Assembly (NCBI GenBank): GCA_017301975.1
Contig: JAFLEI010000003.1
Location: 186,724-250,723 of the forward strand
Direction of reading: 5' to 3'
Source: Verrucomicrobiota bacterium
GTDB taxonomy: Bacteria > Verrucomicrobiota > Verrucomicrobiia > Verrucomicrobiales > Verrucomicrobiaceae
DNA: 64,000 bases
Shown: one piece after another, positions 16,572 to 25,423 of the stretch
Numbering within the stretch: the first letter of the stretch is position 1
Layout: every line of letters starts with the position of its first letter
The notes under the pieces: generated by a model
Database searches by the model: none
What the model was told of the DNA's origin: nothing
Seen by the model: only the letters and a program-made list of their open reading frames with translations
Position numbers and translations under genes: made by a program

Positions 16572-17152
16572 ACGCCGAGCAGAGCCAGGCCGCCTGCTCC
16601 TGCGGTCGCCATCCAGCGGCGCCACCACGGTGTTTGCTGGATGGGAATGGGGCGGGAGCGGTCTCCCGCCAGGAGGAGCATCCACTTCGGCGGTGCCTCT
16701 GGGTGCGAAGCATCCTGGGTCCACAGCAGCACGTCGTGGAGCTTGCCCTTCTGCATTTCAAAGATGAGCTCCGGCTCCGCGCTGCGCCACCTCCATGATG
16801 AGGTGATCAAGGCATGCGCATCTCCTTCGCCCCCGGATGGCAGGTAGGCGGCCGGGGCATAGTCCTTCCAGTTGTGATGCTGGAATAGCGTGGCCGGTCC
16901 CAGGCTGCCCAGCGGAATGAGCGCATCACGCTGCCGAAGGCGCACGGGGTCTGCCAGCGCCTCAAGGGCGGCGGCCTCATCCGCCATGAGCGGGTTTTCT
17001 CCGTAATCGGCGGTGATCTCCAGCAGCACTTCGGCATTGGGCAGCAGGGTCAGCTTGGCGCTCAAAAACTCCGCCCCGTGTCCGAAAGCACACAGGGGGG
17101 CCAGAAAGGCTCCCCCTGCGGCGAGAATGAGGATGGATCGCGTCAAGCGCAT
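16526..17152 (-). CDS. Membrane-anchored secreted protein of unknown function
   Basis: A 208-residue product from ATG 17152, three bases after the stop of the propeller gene, so the two form an operon. A signal peptide (TRSILILAAGGAFLAPLCAFG) is followed by a beta-rich body (GAEFLSAKLTLLPNAEVLLEITADYGEN; ELIFEMQKGKLHDVLLW) and a C-terminal membrane helix at about 183-202 (ATAGAGGLALLGVYFVS) with a basic tail. I recognise no family. The last 46 bp overlap the DUF1080 gene on the other strand. Confidence 0.75.
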   Translation of the reverse strand: MRLTRSILILAAGGAFLAPLCAFGHGAEFLSAKLTLLPNAEVLLEITADYGENPLMADEAAALEALADPVRLRQRDALIPLGSLGPATLFQHHNWKDYAPAAYLPSGGEGDAHALITSSWRWRSAEPELIFEMQKGKLHDVLLWTQDASHPEAPPKWMLLLAGDRSRPIPIQQTPWWRRWMATAGAGGLALLGVYFVSRNFTFRQRTL

Positions 17153-17154
17153 CG

Positions 17155-18267
17155 TTACTTCTTCACGTTCCACTTCAGCACGCGGCCCCACTTGTTCCAC
17201 TCGGTTTCGAGGATGTTGCCGTCGTTGTCGAAGGAGATGCCATGCGGGCTGGTCACGATGCCCTGCTGCCAGTCCTTGGGAGCGATTCCAGGGGTGTTGG
17301 TCATCTGCGGATTGGTGCCGAGATCGGCCACTCGCTTGTTGGCTTTGTCCCAAACGCTGACGTTGCCGGCGATTTCGGCCACGCACATCAGGTCACCATG
17401 AAAGCTGGCGGAGCTGGGATTGCGCATTTCCGTGGCGATCTCGCCGATGAAATTGCCTGCGAGGTCGGTGTGCAGCATGCGCTTGTGACCGCGATCGCAG
17501 ATCATCACGCGGGCGGGTTCAAAGCGCTTGTCGATGAAGATCTTGTGGGCGTTAGCCAGCGCGAGGGGTTTGTCAGGGCCGCCGAACACGCTTTTGAACT
17601 TGCCTTCAGCGCTGAACACAAAGATGAAGCTGCGGCCATAGCCATCGACGACGTAGATGTCGCCATTCGGAGCCACGTCACAGTTGGTGAGTTTGAGGCC
17701 GCCTGCGGCTGCCACGCCTTTTTCCTTGGCGATTTTCTTCTCGGAGCCGTCAGCGAGCTTCAGGGTGATCTCGGTTTTTGAGTCGGCAACGCGGATGCCT
17801 GAAGCGATGGGGGTCTTCTTTTTCGGGTCGGCCTCGTCGCTCTTGGTGACGCTGACAAAATCACGCTGCTCAGCCGGGAAGGCGCTGGTGGGGATCTCCA
17901 TCACGATGGTGCCATCCAGGTTGCACTTGATGACCTTCTGCTCGCCCAGCACGGCGGCATAGATGTGCTCGCCGTCGCCGAACTTGCGAATCACAAAGCC
18001 ATGGAGGGAGGGGGGCAGGGGAAGGGTTTTGATGAACTTGCCGTCCTTGCTGTACACCTGCAGGCCGGCCAGGGCAGGGTCCTTGTCCTGCACGCTCACG
18101 TAGATCTTGCCGGAGGAATCCACTGCGATTTCGCCATGGCCGTCTCCGATGGTTTCCTTGCCGGGAGGCGGAGTGATGAAGTTCGGAACGAATTCATAAG
18201 CCACTTCGGCAGCAGCAGTGCTGGCGAGGGCCATGACGGACAGGAGGGAGAGGATGCGGTTGCTCAT
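17155..18267 (-). CDS. NHL/six-bladed beta-propeller secreted protein
   Basis: A 370-residue protein with a signal peptide (SNRILSLLSVMALASTAAAE). Repeated strands of the NHL/SMP-30-like type follow: GEIAVDSSGKIYVSVQD, LQVYSKDGKFIKTL, CDVAPNGDIYVVDGYG, IFVFSAEGKFKSVFGG, HGISFDNDGNILETEWN. Such propellers bind ligands or act as lactonases or lyases; the substrate is unknown. It is the first gene of a two-gene operon with the membrane-anchored protein. Divergent from the EF-hand/redoxin gene, with 119 bp between starts. Confidence 0.8.
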   Translation of the reverse strand: MSNRILSLLSVMALASTAAAEVAYEFVPNFITPPPGKETIGDGHGEIAVDSSGKIYVSVQDKDPALAGLQVYSKDGKFIKTLPLPPSLHGFVIRKFGDGEHIYAAVLGEQKVIKCNLDGTIVMEIPTSAFPAEQRDFVSVTKSDEADPKKKTPIASGIRVADSKTEITLKLADGSEKKIAKEKGVAAAGGLKLTNCDVAPNGDIYVVDGYGRSFIFVFSAEGKFKSVFGGPDKPLALANAHKIFIDKRFEPARVMICDRGHKRMLHTDLAGNFIGEIATEMRNPSSASFHGDLMCVAEIAGNVSVWDKANKRVADLGTNPQMTNTPGIAPKDWQQGIVTSPHGISFDNDGNILETEWNKWGRVLKWNVKK

Positions 18268-18386
18268 CAGGCGGATTCAAACGGAACGCGGAGGCAGCGT
18301 CAATCGTTCAACGGTGATTTTGCTGGATGATCCTGTCATACGGCAGGAAACTTCAGGTCACTCAGCGTGTTCCCATGCATCTCCCC

Positions 18387-20627
18387 ATGAAAAAGGTCCT
18401 CTTCATTCTTCTCAGCAGCGCGGCGCTGGCGGTTTCCGTCGCCGGTCTGCGTGCTCAGGCGCAGCTCTCGGAATTCGATGAGAAATTCAAAGTGTTCGAC
18501 CAGAACAGTGATGGGATCATCAGCGGCGATGAAATGAACGGAGCAAGCTACCTCCCACGGCTGGATTTGAACAAGGATGGCAAACTGACGCGGGAAGAGG
18601 CGCTCGAAGCCGTCCAGAAGATGCGCAAGCTCGCGGGTAATCCAACGGGTGGCATCGGGGACGAGCCGACCGCGGTCCTCTTCAAGCGCCTGGACAAGAA
18701 CGGAGACGGCAAGCTGACCGCCGAGGAACTGGCCAACAAAAAATGGTTTAACGGTCTCGATATCGACAAAGACGGTGTTGTGACACTGGAGGAGGCGGAG
18801 AAGGTGGTCGCAAACCTGCGCAAGCGGGGCGGCACCAGCAGCTCCTCCACGGCTCAGAGCGCTGTCAAACCCGCCACTGAGGATCCGTCCTTCAAAGAGG
18901 CTCCTGAATTGCTCAAGGGCAGCGAACACGGGGTGGGCCGCATGGTGGCAGATCTTGCCCTGAAGAATATGCAAGGCGCGGAAATCAAACTGAGCAGCGC
19001 TGCCGGCAAGAATGGTCTCGTGATTGCGCTGTTCAGCGCAAGCTGCCCGATCAGCGGCAAGCTGGCGCCCGAGACCGCCCGGCTGGAGAAGGATCTGAAA
19101 GAGCAGGGAGTGGGGATGCTGCTGGTCAATGCGCCACCAGGGCAGAACGCGGAGGAGATCTCGAAGTTCATCACGGACCACAAGCTGGTCTCCCCGGTCG
19201 CCAGCGATGCGGATGGCAGGCTTGCGCAACAACTTGCCGCAACGACCACGACAGAGGTGTTCCTGCTCGATGCGGCTCGCACGCTGGTTTATCGCGGGGC
19301 TCTGAATGATCAGTATGGCCTCGGCTACTCCAAGGACATGCCGCAGCATCATTATCTGCGCGAAGCATTGGCCGCGATGCTGCGTGGCGAGCCGGCCGAA
19401 CTGCTGGCGACCAGTGCGCCGGGCTGCGCGCTGGATCTGCCGGCGCAACAGGGCGTCGCCACCGCATCGGTCACCTACCACCGTGACATCGCGCGCATCA
19501 TGCAGGCCAGCTGCGTGGAGTGCCATCACCAGGGCGGCGTGGGACCCTTCGCGCTTGATTCGTATGAGGCGGTGATCGAGCACGCCGGAATGATCCGCAA
19601 GCAGGTGGAGCGCGGAGCCATGCCGCCGTGGTTCGCAGCTCCGCTCGAAGGGGCCGCCCACTCGCCCTGGATCAATGACCGCTCTCTGTCCGAGCGTGAT
19701 CGTTCAGATTTGCTGGCATGGCTGGGTGCGGACCGTGCCAAGGGCGACATCGCAGATGCGCCCAAGTCCCGAGTTTTCCCCAGCGAATGGAGCATTGGCA
19801 AGCCCGATGCAATCATCGCTGGCGCGAAGCCGGTTTTGGTCAAGGCCGAGGGAACGATGCCCTACCAGCACGTGACGGTGACCACCGAATTTCCGGAGGA
19901 CCGCTGGGTGCGCGGCTATGAAATTCTCCCCAGCGCCCGCGAAGTGGTGCATCACGTCATCGTCAGTGTGCATGAAAAAGGCAGCAAGGTGCGCGGTGGC
20001 GGCGATGAAGGCGCCGAAGGCTACTGGGCGGCCTATGTTCCCGGCAATACCAAGCAGATCTATCCCGAGGGCTTTGCCCGCAAGCTGCCCGCCGGTGCGA
20101 CGGTGAGCTTCCAAATACACTACACGCCGAACGGCAAGGCGGTGGAAGACACGATCCGCATGGGGCTTCTGTTTTCCAAAGCGCCGCCGAAGTACGTCAT
20201 TCACACCACAGCTCTGCCCAACTCGCGCATCAGCATTCCGCCGGGAGAGGCCAACCATGTGGAAGTGGCCCAGCGCACCCTGCCCGTGGACGTCAATGTG
20301 ATGGCCTGGATGGCCCATATGCACGTGCGTGGCAAGGCCTTCAAATTTGAGGTCACCCTGCCCGGCGGCAAGACCGAGGCGCTGCTCGACATCCCCAAAT
20401 ACGACTTCAACTGGCAGCTCCGCTACGACTACGCCGTGCCGCATTTCCTGCCCCGTGGCAGCACGGTGAAAATCACCGCCGTGTATGACAACAGCGCCGG
20501 CAACCCGGCCAACCCTGATCCCACCAAAACCGTGCGCTGGGGCCAGCAGACTTTCGATGAGATGATGATCGGCTACATGGAGCACTACACGCCGCTGAAT
20601 CCGAGGGTCGCGGACGTGAGCAAATGA
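18387..20627 (+). CDS. EF-hand/redoxin/cytochrome c/copper-monooxygenase-like multidomain protein
   Basis: A 746-residue exported protein from ATG 18387 (signal MKKVLFILLSSAALAVSV). Four EF-hand loops are visible at about 38-49, 60-71, 103-114 and 125-136, each in DxNxDGxxxxxE form. A redoxin-type domain lies at about 190-330 (VIALFSASCPISGKLAPE) with one Cys in place of a CxxC pair. A single haem motif CVECHH is at about 376 in a CxxCH peptide followed by GGVGPFALDSYEAV. The last third resembles the copper-dependent ascorbate-type monooxygenase fold, with a HHVIVSVH motif near 521 and MAHMHVRGK near 642. The architecture is familiar from Planctomycetes and Verrucomicrobia, but the reaction is unknown. 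Confidence 0.85.
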   Translation: MKKVLFILLSSAALAVSVAGLRAQAQLSEFDEKFKVFDQNSDGIISGDEMNGASYLPRLDLNKDGKLTREEALEAVQKMRKLAGNPTGGIGDEPTAVLFKRLDKNGDGKLTAEELANKKWFNGLDIDKDGVVTLEEAEKVVANLRKRGGTSSSSTAQSAVKPATEDPSFKEAPELLKGSEHGVGRMVADLALKNMQGAEIKLSSAAGKNGLVIALFSASCPISGKLAPETARLEKDLKEQGVGMLLVNAPPGQNAEEISKFITDHKLVSPVASDADGRLAQQLAATTTTEVFLLDAARTLVYRGALNDQYGLGYSKDMPQHHYLREALAAMLRGEPAELLATSAPGCALDLPAQQGVATASVTYHRDIARIMQASCVECHHQGGVGPFALDSYEAVIEHAGMIRKQVERGAMPPWFAAPLEGAAHSPWINDRSLSERDRSDLLAWLGADRAKGDIADAPKSRVFPSEWSIGKPDAIIAGAKPVLVKAEGTMPYQHVTVTTEFPEDRWVRGYEILPSAREVVHHVIVSVHEKGSKVRGGGDEGAEGYWAAYVPGNTKQIYPEGFARKLPAGATVSFQIHYTPNGKAVEDTIRMGLLFSKAPPKYVIHTTALPNSRISIPPGEANHVEVAQRTLPVDVNVMAWMAHMHVRGKAFKFEVTLPGGKTEALLDIPKYDFNWQLRYDYAVPHFLPRGSTVKITAVYDNSAGNPANPDPTKTVRWGQQTFDEMMIGYMEHYTPLNPRVADVSK

Positions 20628-20633
20628 GACTGC

Positions 20634-22331
20634 TCATCGATAGCGCGTCGCGCCTTCGTTGAGGAAATTAGCGTGAACCGTCTTTCGGATTTCCAACAGT
20701 TCGGGGATGAACTGCTTCAAGTACGGCGCTCTGTCCGCATTGGAAAGCATGCTTATTTGTGAAGAAGACGTCTGGGCAACGGATGTGAAGAATTCAGAAA
20801 ACACAGGCACCGCCTGGGTCATCGCCATCGTGCCTTTCGCGGCCCCCAGGCGTTGATTGACCCTGGCGATGCCGTTGCTGATGGCGGCTCCTAAAGTAAA
20901 TCTGCTCCCGTCCACAATGACCTGGCGAATAATGTAGTCACCTCGGGGCCGGCTGGGAATGTCAAACCCTCCGCGATTCGGCTTGGGGTCGAGATAACAT
21001 GCGGCGGCCAAAGTCAAAGTATCACGATGGAAAGCTTTCAGCTCAGCCAATGAACTCATCAGTGAAGTGTATTGCATTTTCCGCCATTGGGTCACCTTGT
21101 CAGGTCTCACCGCAAAACGCCTGACATTTTCGAAAACGGTTCCCCGGGTCCAGATGTCTCGTTTGCCTGAATCCAGGTAGGTCGAGATGCCTAGCACCCG
21201 CATTGTGTCCGTGAGGATGATGGGCCCGCCGCTGTTGCCTGGCACGATCTGACAGCTGACTTCGATTCGGTCGCTTCCCAAACCTAGCACCGCGCCTTCC
21301 AGCGAGGTGACAGCTCCCCCCCCCAGACTGTTGCCGTAGGCGGTCACCTTTTGATTGACGGTGACTGGGAAATTGGTGTCCACAAGGGCATAGGAGGTCT
21401 CGCCCTCTTTGAGGGCCACAGGGAAACGCGCCACGTCTTCGAGGCCATGGGATGAATTCGGATCGTAGGTGTTGGAAAGCTCGATCTCGTATGGAATCGG
21501 GATGCTCCGTCCCGAGGCAGTTTTGATGCTCTCAATCTTGGCGGTGAACCCCTCGGTAGTGCCGCAGATGACGTGGGCATTGGTATAAACATACGTTTTG
21601 CCATCCACCGAGGCGATGAATCCTGATCCGCTGCCGTGGTCTGTTTTGATGATGATGAGGCAGCTGGGATCAAAGGATGAACCCGTCGCGGGTGCCGCTG
21701 TGGAGGCGGAGGAGGCAGCAGGTGTTGAAGCCGTGCTCGTTTCCGGCATGGTCTGGGCATTTGTGGTGCTGATCATTCCAGCTGGCGCGGGAGCTTGGAA
21801 GGCCGTCAATGCTGCCGCCAGCTTTGGAATCAGTGCGTTCGGTCCCAGGTCATATTTAGCCTGTAAACTCCCCGGCAGCAGATCCACCACCACATTGCCT
21901 ATGCCTTCGGCATACATCACTGAAATGCCGGATTCATCCACTTTGCGAATTTTGGTGCCACGCAGCAGCTTGCCATTGGTCAGCGTGAGATCCCCCAATT
22001 CCTTGCCTGCCCCGGAGGACCGTGCCTTCTCCACCGCCACACTGAAGGACTCGGCTCCGCGCTTCAAGTCATCGTTGATTTTTCCGAGGCGCTTGTCGAG
22101 GATCTCTTTGGCCCGTAGAAGGACTTGGTTTTTTTCCGCATCCTCACGGTTCTGTGAAAGGAACGCTTTCTTTTGATCGATGAGACCCCGCAGTGAGGAA
22201 AGCCTGCCTGAGCTTTCCTGGAGAGCCTGCTTCGCTGCTTTGAGTTTGGTGGTGTGATCGTAGTAGGAATATCCGCCACCGAGACCGCCGACGATTAATA
22301 GGAGCAGCCAGAACTTGGGTGAGGTAAGCAT
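20634..22331 (-). CDS. Membrane-anchored coiled-coil protein with trypsin-like protease domain (module A)
   Basis: A 565-residue protein. A membrane helix (about 5-22) is followed by a coiled coil (30-105), then a beta domain at about 112-178 (LTLTNGKLLRGTKIRKVDESGISV and YDLGPNALIP) shared with the two paralogues to its right. After an Ala/Thr/Pro linker comes a chymotrypsin-fold protease with His253 (TNAHVICG), Asp299 (GLEDVARFP) and Ser367 (GNSGGPI), a complete triad. About 130 extra residues follow. It should act outside the inner membrane. It is the last gene of the triplicated module, 16 bp after a lipoprotein gene, and ends 6 bp from a convergent stop. Confidence 0.88.
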   Translation of the reverse strand: MLTSPKFWLLLLIVGGLGGGYSYYDHTTKLKAAKQALQESSGRLSSLRGLIDQKKAFLSQNREDAEKNQVLLRAKEILDKRLGKINDDLKRGAESFSVAVEKARSSGAGKELGDLTLTNGKLLRGTKIRKVDESGISVMYAEGIGNVVVDLLPGSLQAKYDLGPNALIPKLAAALTAFQAPAPAGMISTTNAQTMPETSTASTPAASSASTAAPATGSSFDPSCLIIIKTDHGSGSGFIASVDGKTYVYTNAHVICGTTEGFTAKIESIKTASGRSIPIPYEIELSNTYDPNSSHGLEDVARFPVALKEGETSYALVDTNFPVTVNQKVTAYGNSLGGGAVTSLEGAVLGLGSDRIEVSCQIVPGNSGGPIILTDTMRVLGISTYLDSGKRDIWTRGTVFENVRRFAVRPDKVTQWRKMQYTSLMSSLAELKAFHRDTLTLAAACYLDPKPNRGGFDIPSRPRGDYIIRQVIVDGSRFTLGAAISNGIARVNQRLGAAKGTMAMTQAVPVFSEFFTSVAQTSSSQISMLSNADRAPYLKQFIPELLEIRKTVHANFLNEGATRYR

Positions 22332-22347
22332 AGGAGGGGCGGATGAG

Positions 22348-22674
22348 CTATTGGTCGTTCAGGGCCTTGAAGGCATCGAGCTTGTCATGCAGCTTCTTCA
22401 GCAACTCATCGCCTTGGCTGCATTTTTTGCTGAGACTCGCCAGCGTCTGCTCAAGAGCTGTGTTCATTTTCAGCCAATTGGCATGCTGCTGCTCCGGCAG
22501 GCCATGGGTGCTGCCCAGAGCGGCAATTTGTGCGTCCAAGCTCTGGAGTTCGCCATTGGCTTGCTCAAACTCTGCATCCATGGCCGTCTGTTCTTTGGAC
22601 AAGGGCTCATGTTTATCGCAGGAGCTTGCCAGTGCGATGCCTGCCATGGCGGTGAAAATGCAGAGATGCTTCAT
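22348..22674 (-). CDS. Small coiled-coil lipoprotein (module A)
   Basis: A 108-residue product from ATG 22674. The signal peptide ends in a lipobox (ALASSC), so it should be lipid-anchored. The mature part is charged and helical with heptad-like spacing (AMDAEFEQANGELQSLDAQIAAL; LSKKCSQGDELLKKLHDKLDAF). It resembles the module B lipoprotein in length, lipobox (LASSC then (D/N)K), and the LSKKC motif. Function unknown. It sits 16 bp upstream of the protease gene. Confidence 0.78.
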   Translation of the reverse strand: MKHLCIFTAMAGIALASSCDKHEPLSKEQTAMDAEFEQANGELQSLDAQIAALGSTHGLPEQQHANWLKMNTALEQTLASLSKKCSQGDELLKKLHDKLDAFKALNDQ

Positions 22675-22777
22675 GTTAATTATTCTTAGCATGAGACCAT
22701 GAGGTGGAAAAATTGACAAGAAAAAATGCTACGGCGTGTCCGAGCTGTTTGGACGCAGGCCGACGCTGATGTCTTCT

Positions 22778-23713
22778 TTATTTGCCTCTTATCGCATACT
22801 CCAGTTCGATCACAAGCTTTGCCCGTTCTTCACGAATGGCGGCCATCTGGCTTTCGATTGAAGCTGCTTGAGCCAGGTTTTTATTCGCATTGGCAGTGTG
22901 CCCGGTTGATGGCACCCCTCGAGCTTTGGCGGTTTGTGCCAGTTTTTGATGGCTTCTCGCAGCACTTCGATAACTCGCCGCATAACCTTCATAGGTTGAG
23001 AGGCGTGAATCCAGCTCCGCTATCTTCAGTCTGATGCTTTTCGCTTTGGCCTCATCAACGGTGAGCTTGGCAACAGGTCCGACGGAAGACGAAATGGCTG
23101 GAGGTTCGGGCATGCTGATCGGCGGATTGTTGGCAGCGTTCTCCGCAGGCTCTTGTAAAAATGCCGTTTGAGCACCCTGAATCATGGGGACAAGGGCATT
23201 GGGCCCCAGATCATATTGTTCTTTGAGGCTCTCAGGAATCAGCTCCAGAGGAATTGTGCCACTGCCATCCGCATGGATGACAGAAATGCTGGCGTCATCG
23301 ACCTTGCGGATTTTGACGGCGTGCAGCGCCTTGCCGTTGGCCAATGTGAGCTCCCCCAGTTCCGTCCCGGACGCGTTGTTGCGTGTCCTTTCCACTGATG
23401 CCTGCATGGATTGGAGGGCATCGGTCAAAGCGTAATCGGCTTTATGATAACGCTGATCCACGACTCCTTGCGCTTTGACGAGAACGGTATTTTTGTCGGA
23501 TTCAGCCTGGAGTTTCAGCGCCACCTGCTCCTTTTCATTCCAAGTCTTTTTCTTGTATGATAACTGATCCTGGGTGTAGGTCAGTTTGTCCCGGGTTTCA
23601 CGCAGAGCCAAATTAGCGGTATCCACGGAGCTCAGGTACTGGGCGGCGAAACATAGGGAAACGAGGATGCCAAGTGTAAAAAAAGAGACCCAGATTTTTG
23701 ATTCTTCAGACAT
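22778..23713 (-). CDS. Membrane-anchored coiled-coil protein (module B)
   Basis: A 311-residue protein with a membrane helix at about 8-26, a coiled coil at about 30-100, and a domain (about 105-171) that parallels the protease protein: LTLANGKALHAVKIRKVDDASISV, then YDLGPNALVP. After a Pro-rich linker, the C-terminus is a second long coiled coil (DEAKAKSIRLKIAELDSRL; AQAASIESQMAAIREERAKLV) instead of a protease. It looks like a paralogue of module A that either lost or never gained the protease. It follows the module B lipoprotein by 17 bp. Confidence 0.8.
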   Translation of the reverse strand: MSEESKIWVSFFTLGILVSLCFAAQYLSSVDTANLALRETRDKLTYTQDQLSYKKKTWNEKEQVALKLQAESDKNTVLVKAQGVVDQRYHKADYALTDALQSMQASVERTRNNASGTELGELTLANGKALHAVKIRKVDDASISVIHADGSGTIPLELIPESLKEQYDLGPNALVPMIQGAQTAFLQEPAENAANNPPISMPEPPAISSSVGPVAKLTVDEAKAKSIRLKIAELDSRLSTYEGYAASYRSAARSHQKLAQTAKARGVPSTGHTANANKNLAQAASIESQMAAIREERAKLVIELEYAIRGK

Positions 23714-23730
23714 GGTGACCGAGGCTTGAG

Positions 23731-24069
23731 TTAATACACGTATTTGGCTTTATAGGCTTCCAGACGGGGCTGGATTTCACTTAGAGCAGCCTCGGCCGCG
23801 TCGCATTTTTTGCTGAGAGCCTTCACTTTCGCCTCCAGCCCTTTATTTTTTTTCACCATCTCCTCATGCCTCTGCTCCAAGGTTTTTCCGTCCGCGGCAG
23901 GAGCGGTCTGGATTGATGCTAGCTTGCCATCAAGATCTCGCATTTCATCCTTGGCGCGCTGATATTCAGCTTCAAGCTTCACGCGTTCATCATTCAACAC
24001 ATTGGGTTTGTTGCAGGAACTTGCTAATGTGATGGCAGCAAGGCCGGTTAAGATGAAGGGGCGGTACAT
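23731..24069 (-). CDS. Small coiled-coil lipoprotein (module B)
   Basis: A 112-residue product from ATG 24069, with a lipobox LASSC at about residue 19. The mature chain is highly charged and helical (RVKLEAEYQRAKDEMRDLDGKLASIQ; LEAKVKALSKKCDAAEAALSEIQPRLEAYK). It shares the LASSC(N/D)K start and the LSKKC motif with the module A lipoprotein, suggesting duplication. Function unknown; probably partners the membrane protein encoded next. Confidence 0.78.
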   Translation of the reverse strand: MYRPFILTGLAAITLASSCNKPNVLNDERVKLEAEYQRAKDEMRDLDGKLASIQTAPAADGKTLEQRHEEMVKKNKGLEAKVKALSKKCDAAEAALSEIQPRLEAYKAKYVY

Positions 24070-24352
24070 TTAGGTAATGTAGTGTGGTAGCTAGGAATGC
24101 ACGAATTTTCTAGTGACAAATACATTTAGAAACATCGTTTTGCATGCGGAAAGTGCTGATAAGGGCAGATGGAGGTCAGCCATCGGCCAGCACGGACTCC
24201 TGTTCCCCGTGAATCGAGGACATCGCACAGCGACGCTTCCGACCAGGGAGGCAATGTCGGTTTTCGGGTCCCCGCGGCCGGCGGCTTCGTTGACCAATAG
24301 GCCCAACCTGCCTGGGGCGCACCGTGGTCGGCCACGATTAGCAGCATTAATA
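24070..24352. other. Intergenic stretch inside the module array
   Basis: This separates module C from module B. It is more G+C-rich than expected for a promoter region, and open frames exist on both strands, but none has a recognisable product or good start. It could hold a promoter for modules B and A or a remnant of inserted DNA; I see no clear repeat or terminator. Confidence 0.3.
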
Positions 24353-24964
24353 CTACATGCCCACGCTTTTTCCGGAAGCGTCTGGCTTGGATGGCGCCGG
24401 CGGGCTGAGTTCTCCAATCAGGCGCTGCAGGCCTGCATGAATGGATTTCGGGCCGAGGTCATACTTGTGAACAAACTCCATCGGCAGTTCATCGGTTTTC
24501 ACATGCAGGTTTGCCACTCCGTCTTCGTGCAGAAAAGAGATCGAATCGTCGGTGATCTTGAAGATTTTCGCATTGTAGAGGGCGGCGCGTCCCGGCAGCC
24601 GGAGTTCGGGAATCACGGTGCCGATGGCGGATGCACGGGTGTTCTCCACTGCTGCCGCCATGGAATCGGCCCAATATTTGACTTCGCTGGTCAGTTTGCG
24701 GTCTTGGATGTCGAGAATGTCTCGCTGCCGCAGGGTCTCCGCCATGCGTGCCTCCACCTGATCCAGCTTGCCTTTGGCCGTTTTGAGTTCATTCCACTCC
24801 TGCCGGCGGAGTTCCGCGGTTTCCCGGACTGTGTCTGACCGGGTCTTCAATTCGGCAAGTTCCGCCTTGAGTTTGTCGAGTCTGGAAAGGTATTCGCAGC
24901 CACCGAGGATGCAGGTGAACAGGAGCAGGGCCTTGAGAAGGGAACTGAAACGAAATTCGAACAC
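24353..24964 (-). CDS. Membrane-anchored or lipid-anchored coiled-coil protein (module C)
   Basis: A 203-residue protein, the shortest paralogue. The N-terminal hydrophobic segment (about 9-22) ends in CILGGC, which could be a lipobox, so it may be a lipoprotein rather than a transmembrane protein. A coiled coil follows (LDKLKAELAELKTRSDTV, ELRRQEWNELKTAKGKLD), then the shared domain in a diverged form: LRLPGRAALYNAKIFKITDDS, then YDLGPKSI. The chain ends just after it. It follows the module C lipoprotein by 18 bp. Confidence 0.75.
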   Translation of the reverse strand: MFEFRFSSLLKALLLFTCILGGCEYLSRLDKLKAELAELKTRSDTVRETAELRRQEWNELKTAKGKLDQVEARMAETLRQRDILDIQDRKLTSEVKYWADSMAAAVENTRASAIGTVIPELRLPGRAALYNAKIFKITDDSISFLHEDGVANLHVKTDELPMEFVHKYDLGPKSIHAGLQRLIGELSPPAPSKPDASGKSVGM

Positions 24965-24982
24965 GATGTGCAGTGGTGTGGC

Positions 24983-25315
24983 TTACTTGGGTTGCGCGGC
25001 CTTGAATGCTTCAGCAGCCGGTTTGAGCTTGGCAAACTCGGTTTCAATCGACTTCAGCCTGCGCTCTCTGGGGGCGTTGACAAATGCGAGCGGGCGCAGC
25101 TGCTCATCCTTGATCTGGGCCTGTTCGACGATGCGGCTCAGGGCCTCGCTCCCGCCGAGGGCTGCGATGTCTTTTTCATACTGTCCGATGGCTGCTTCAT
25201 CTCGTTTGATGGCGGCGTCCAGCGCTGCGATTTCACGCTTGAGCTCCACATGGCGTTCGCATGAGACGCTGGCCAGGCACAGCGCTAGACAACAAGAGAG
25301 AAGAGGCGGTTTCAT
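24983..25315 (-). CDS. Small coiled-coil lipoprotein (module C)
   Basis: A 110-residue product from ATG 25315. The signal peptide ends in a lipobox (LASVSC). The mature part is a charged helix (ELKREIAALDAAIKRDEAAIGQYEKDIAALGG; LKSIETEFAKLKPAAEAFKAAQ). Length, lipobox and helix pattern match the other two module lipoproteins, though identity is low by eye. It is the first gene of the leftward array and is divergent from the ParA-type gene, with 108 bp between starts that should hold both promoters. Confidence 0.75.
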   Translation of the reverse strand: MKPPLLSCCLALCLASVSCERHVELKREIAALDAAIKRDEAAIGQYEKDIAALGGSEALSRIVEQAQIKDEQLRPLAFVNAPRERRLKSIETEFAKLKPAAEAFKAAQPK

Positions 25316-25423
25316 GCAAGGGTGCAGGGAATGTCCCGCTGACGGAAGGATTCCGAATTTAATCTTGAATGGCCTGTTGCGCAACTTCCTTGCCATTCGG
25401 CAAACTCACCCTAGCATCAACGC

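Noticed and set aside
24091..24417. Minus-strand open frame in the gap between modules B and C
   Set aside because: It runs into module C's coding region in another frame and shows no domain, signal or good start.
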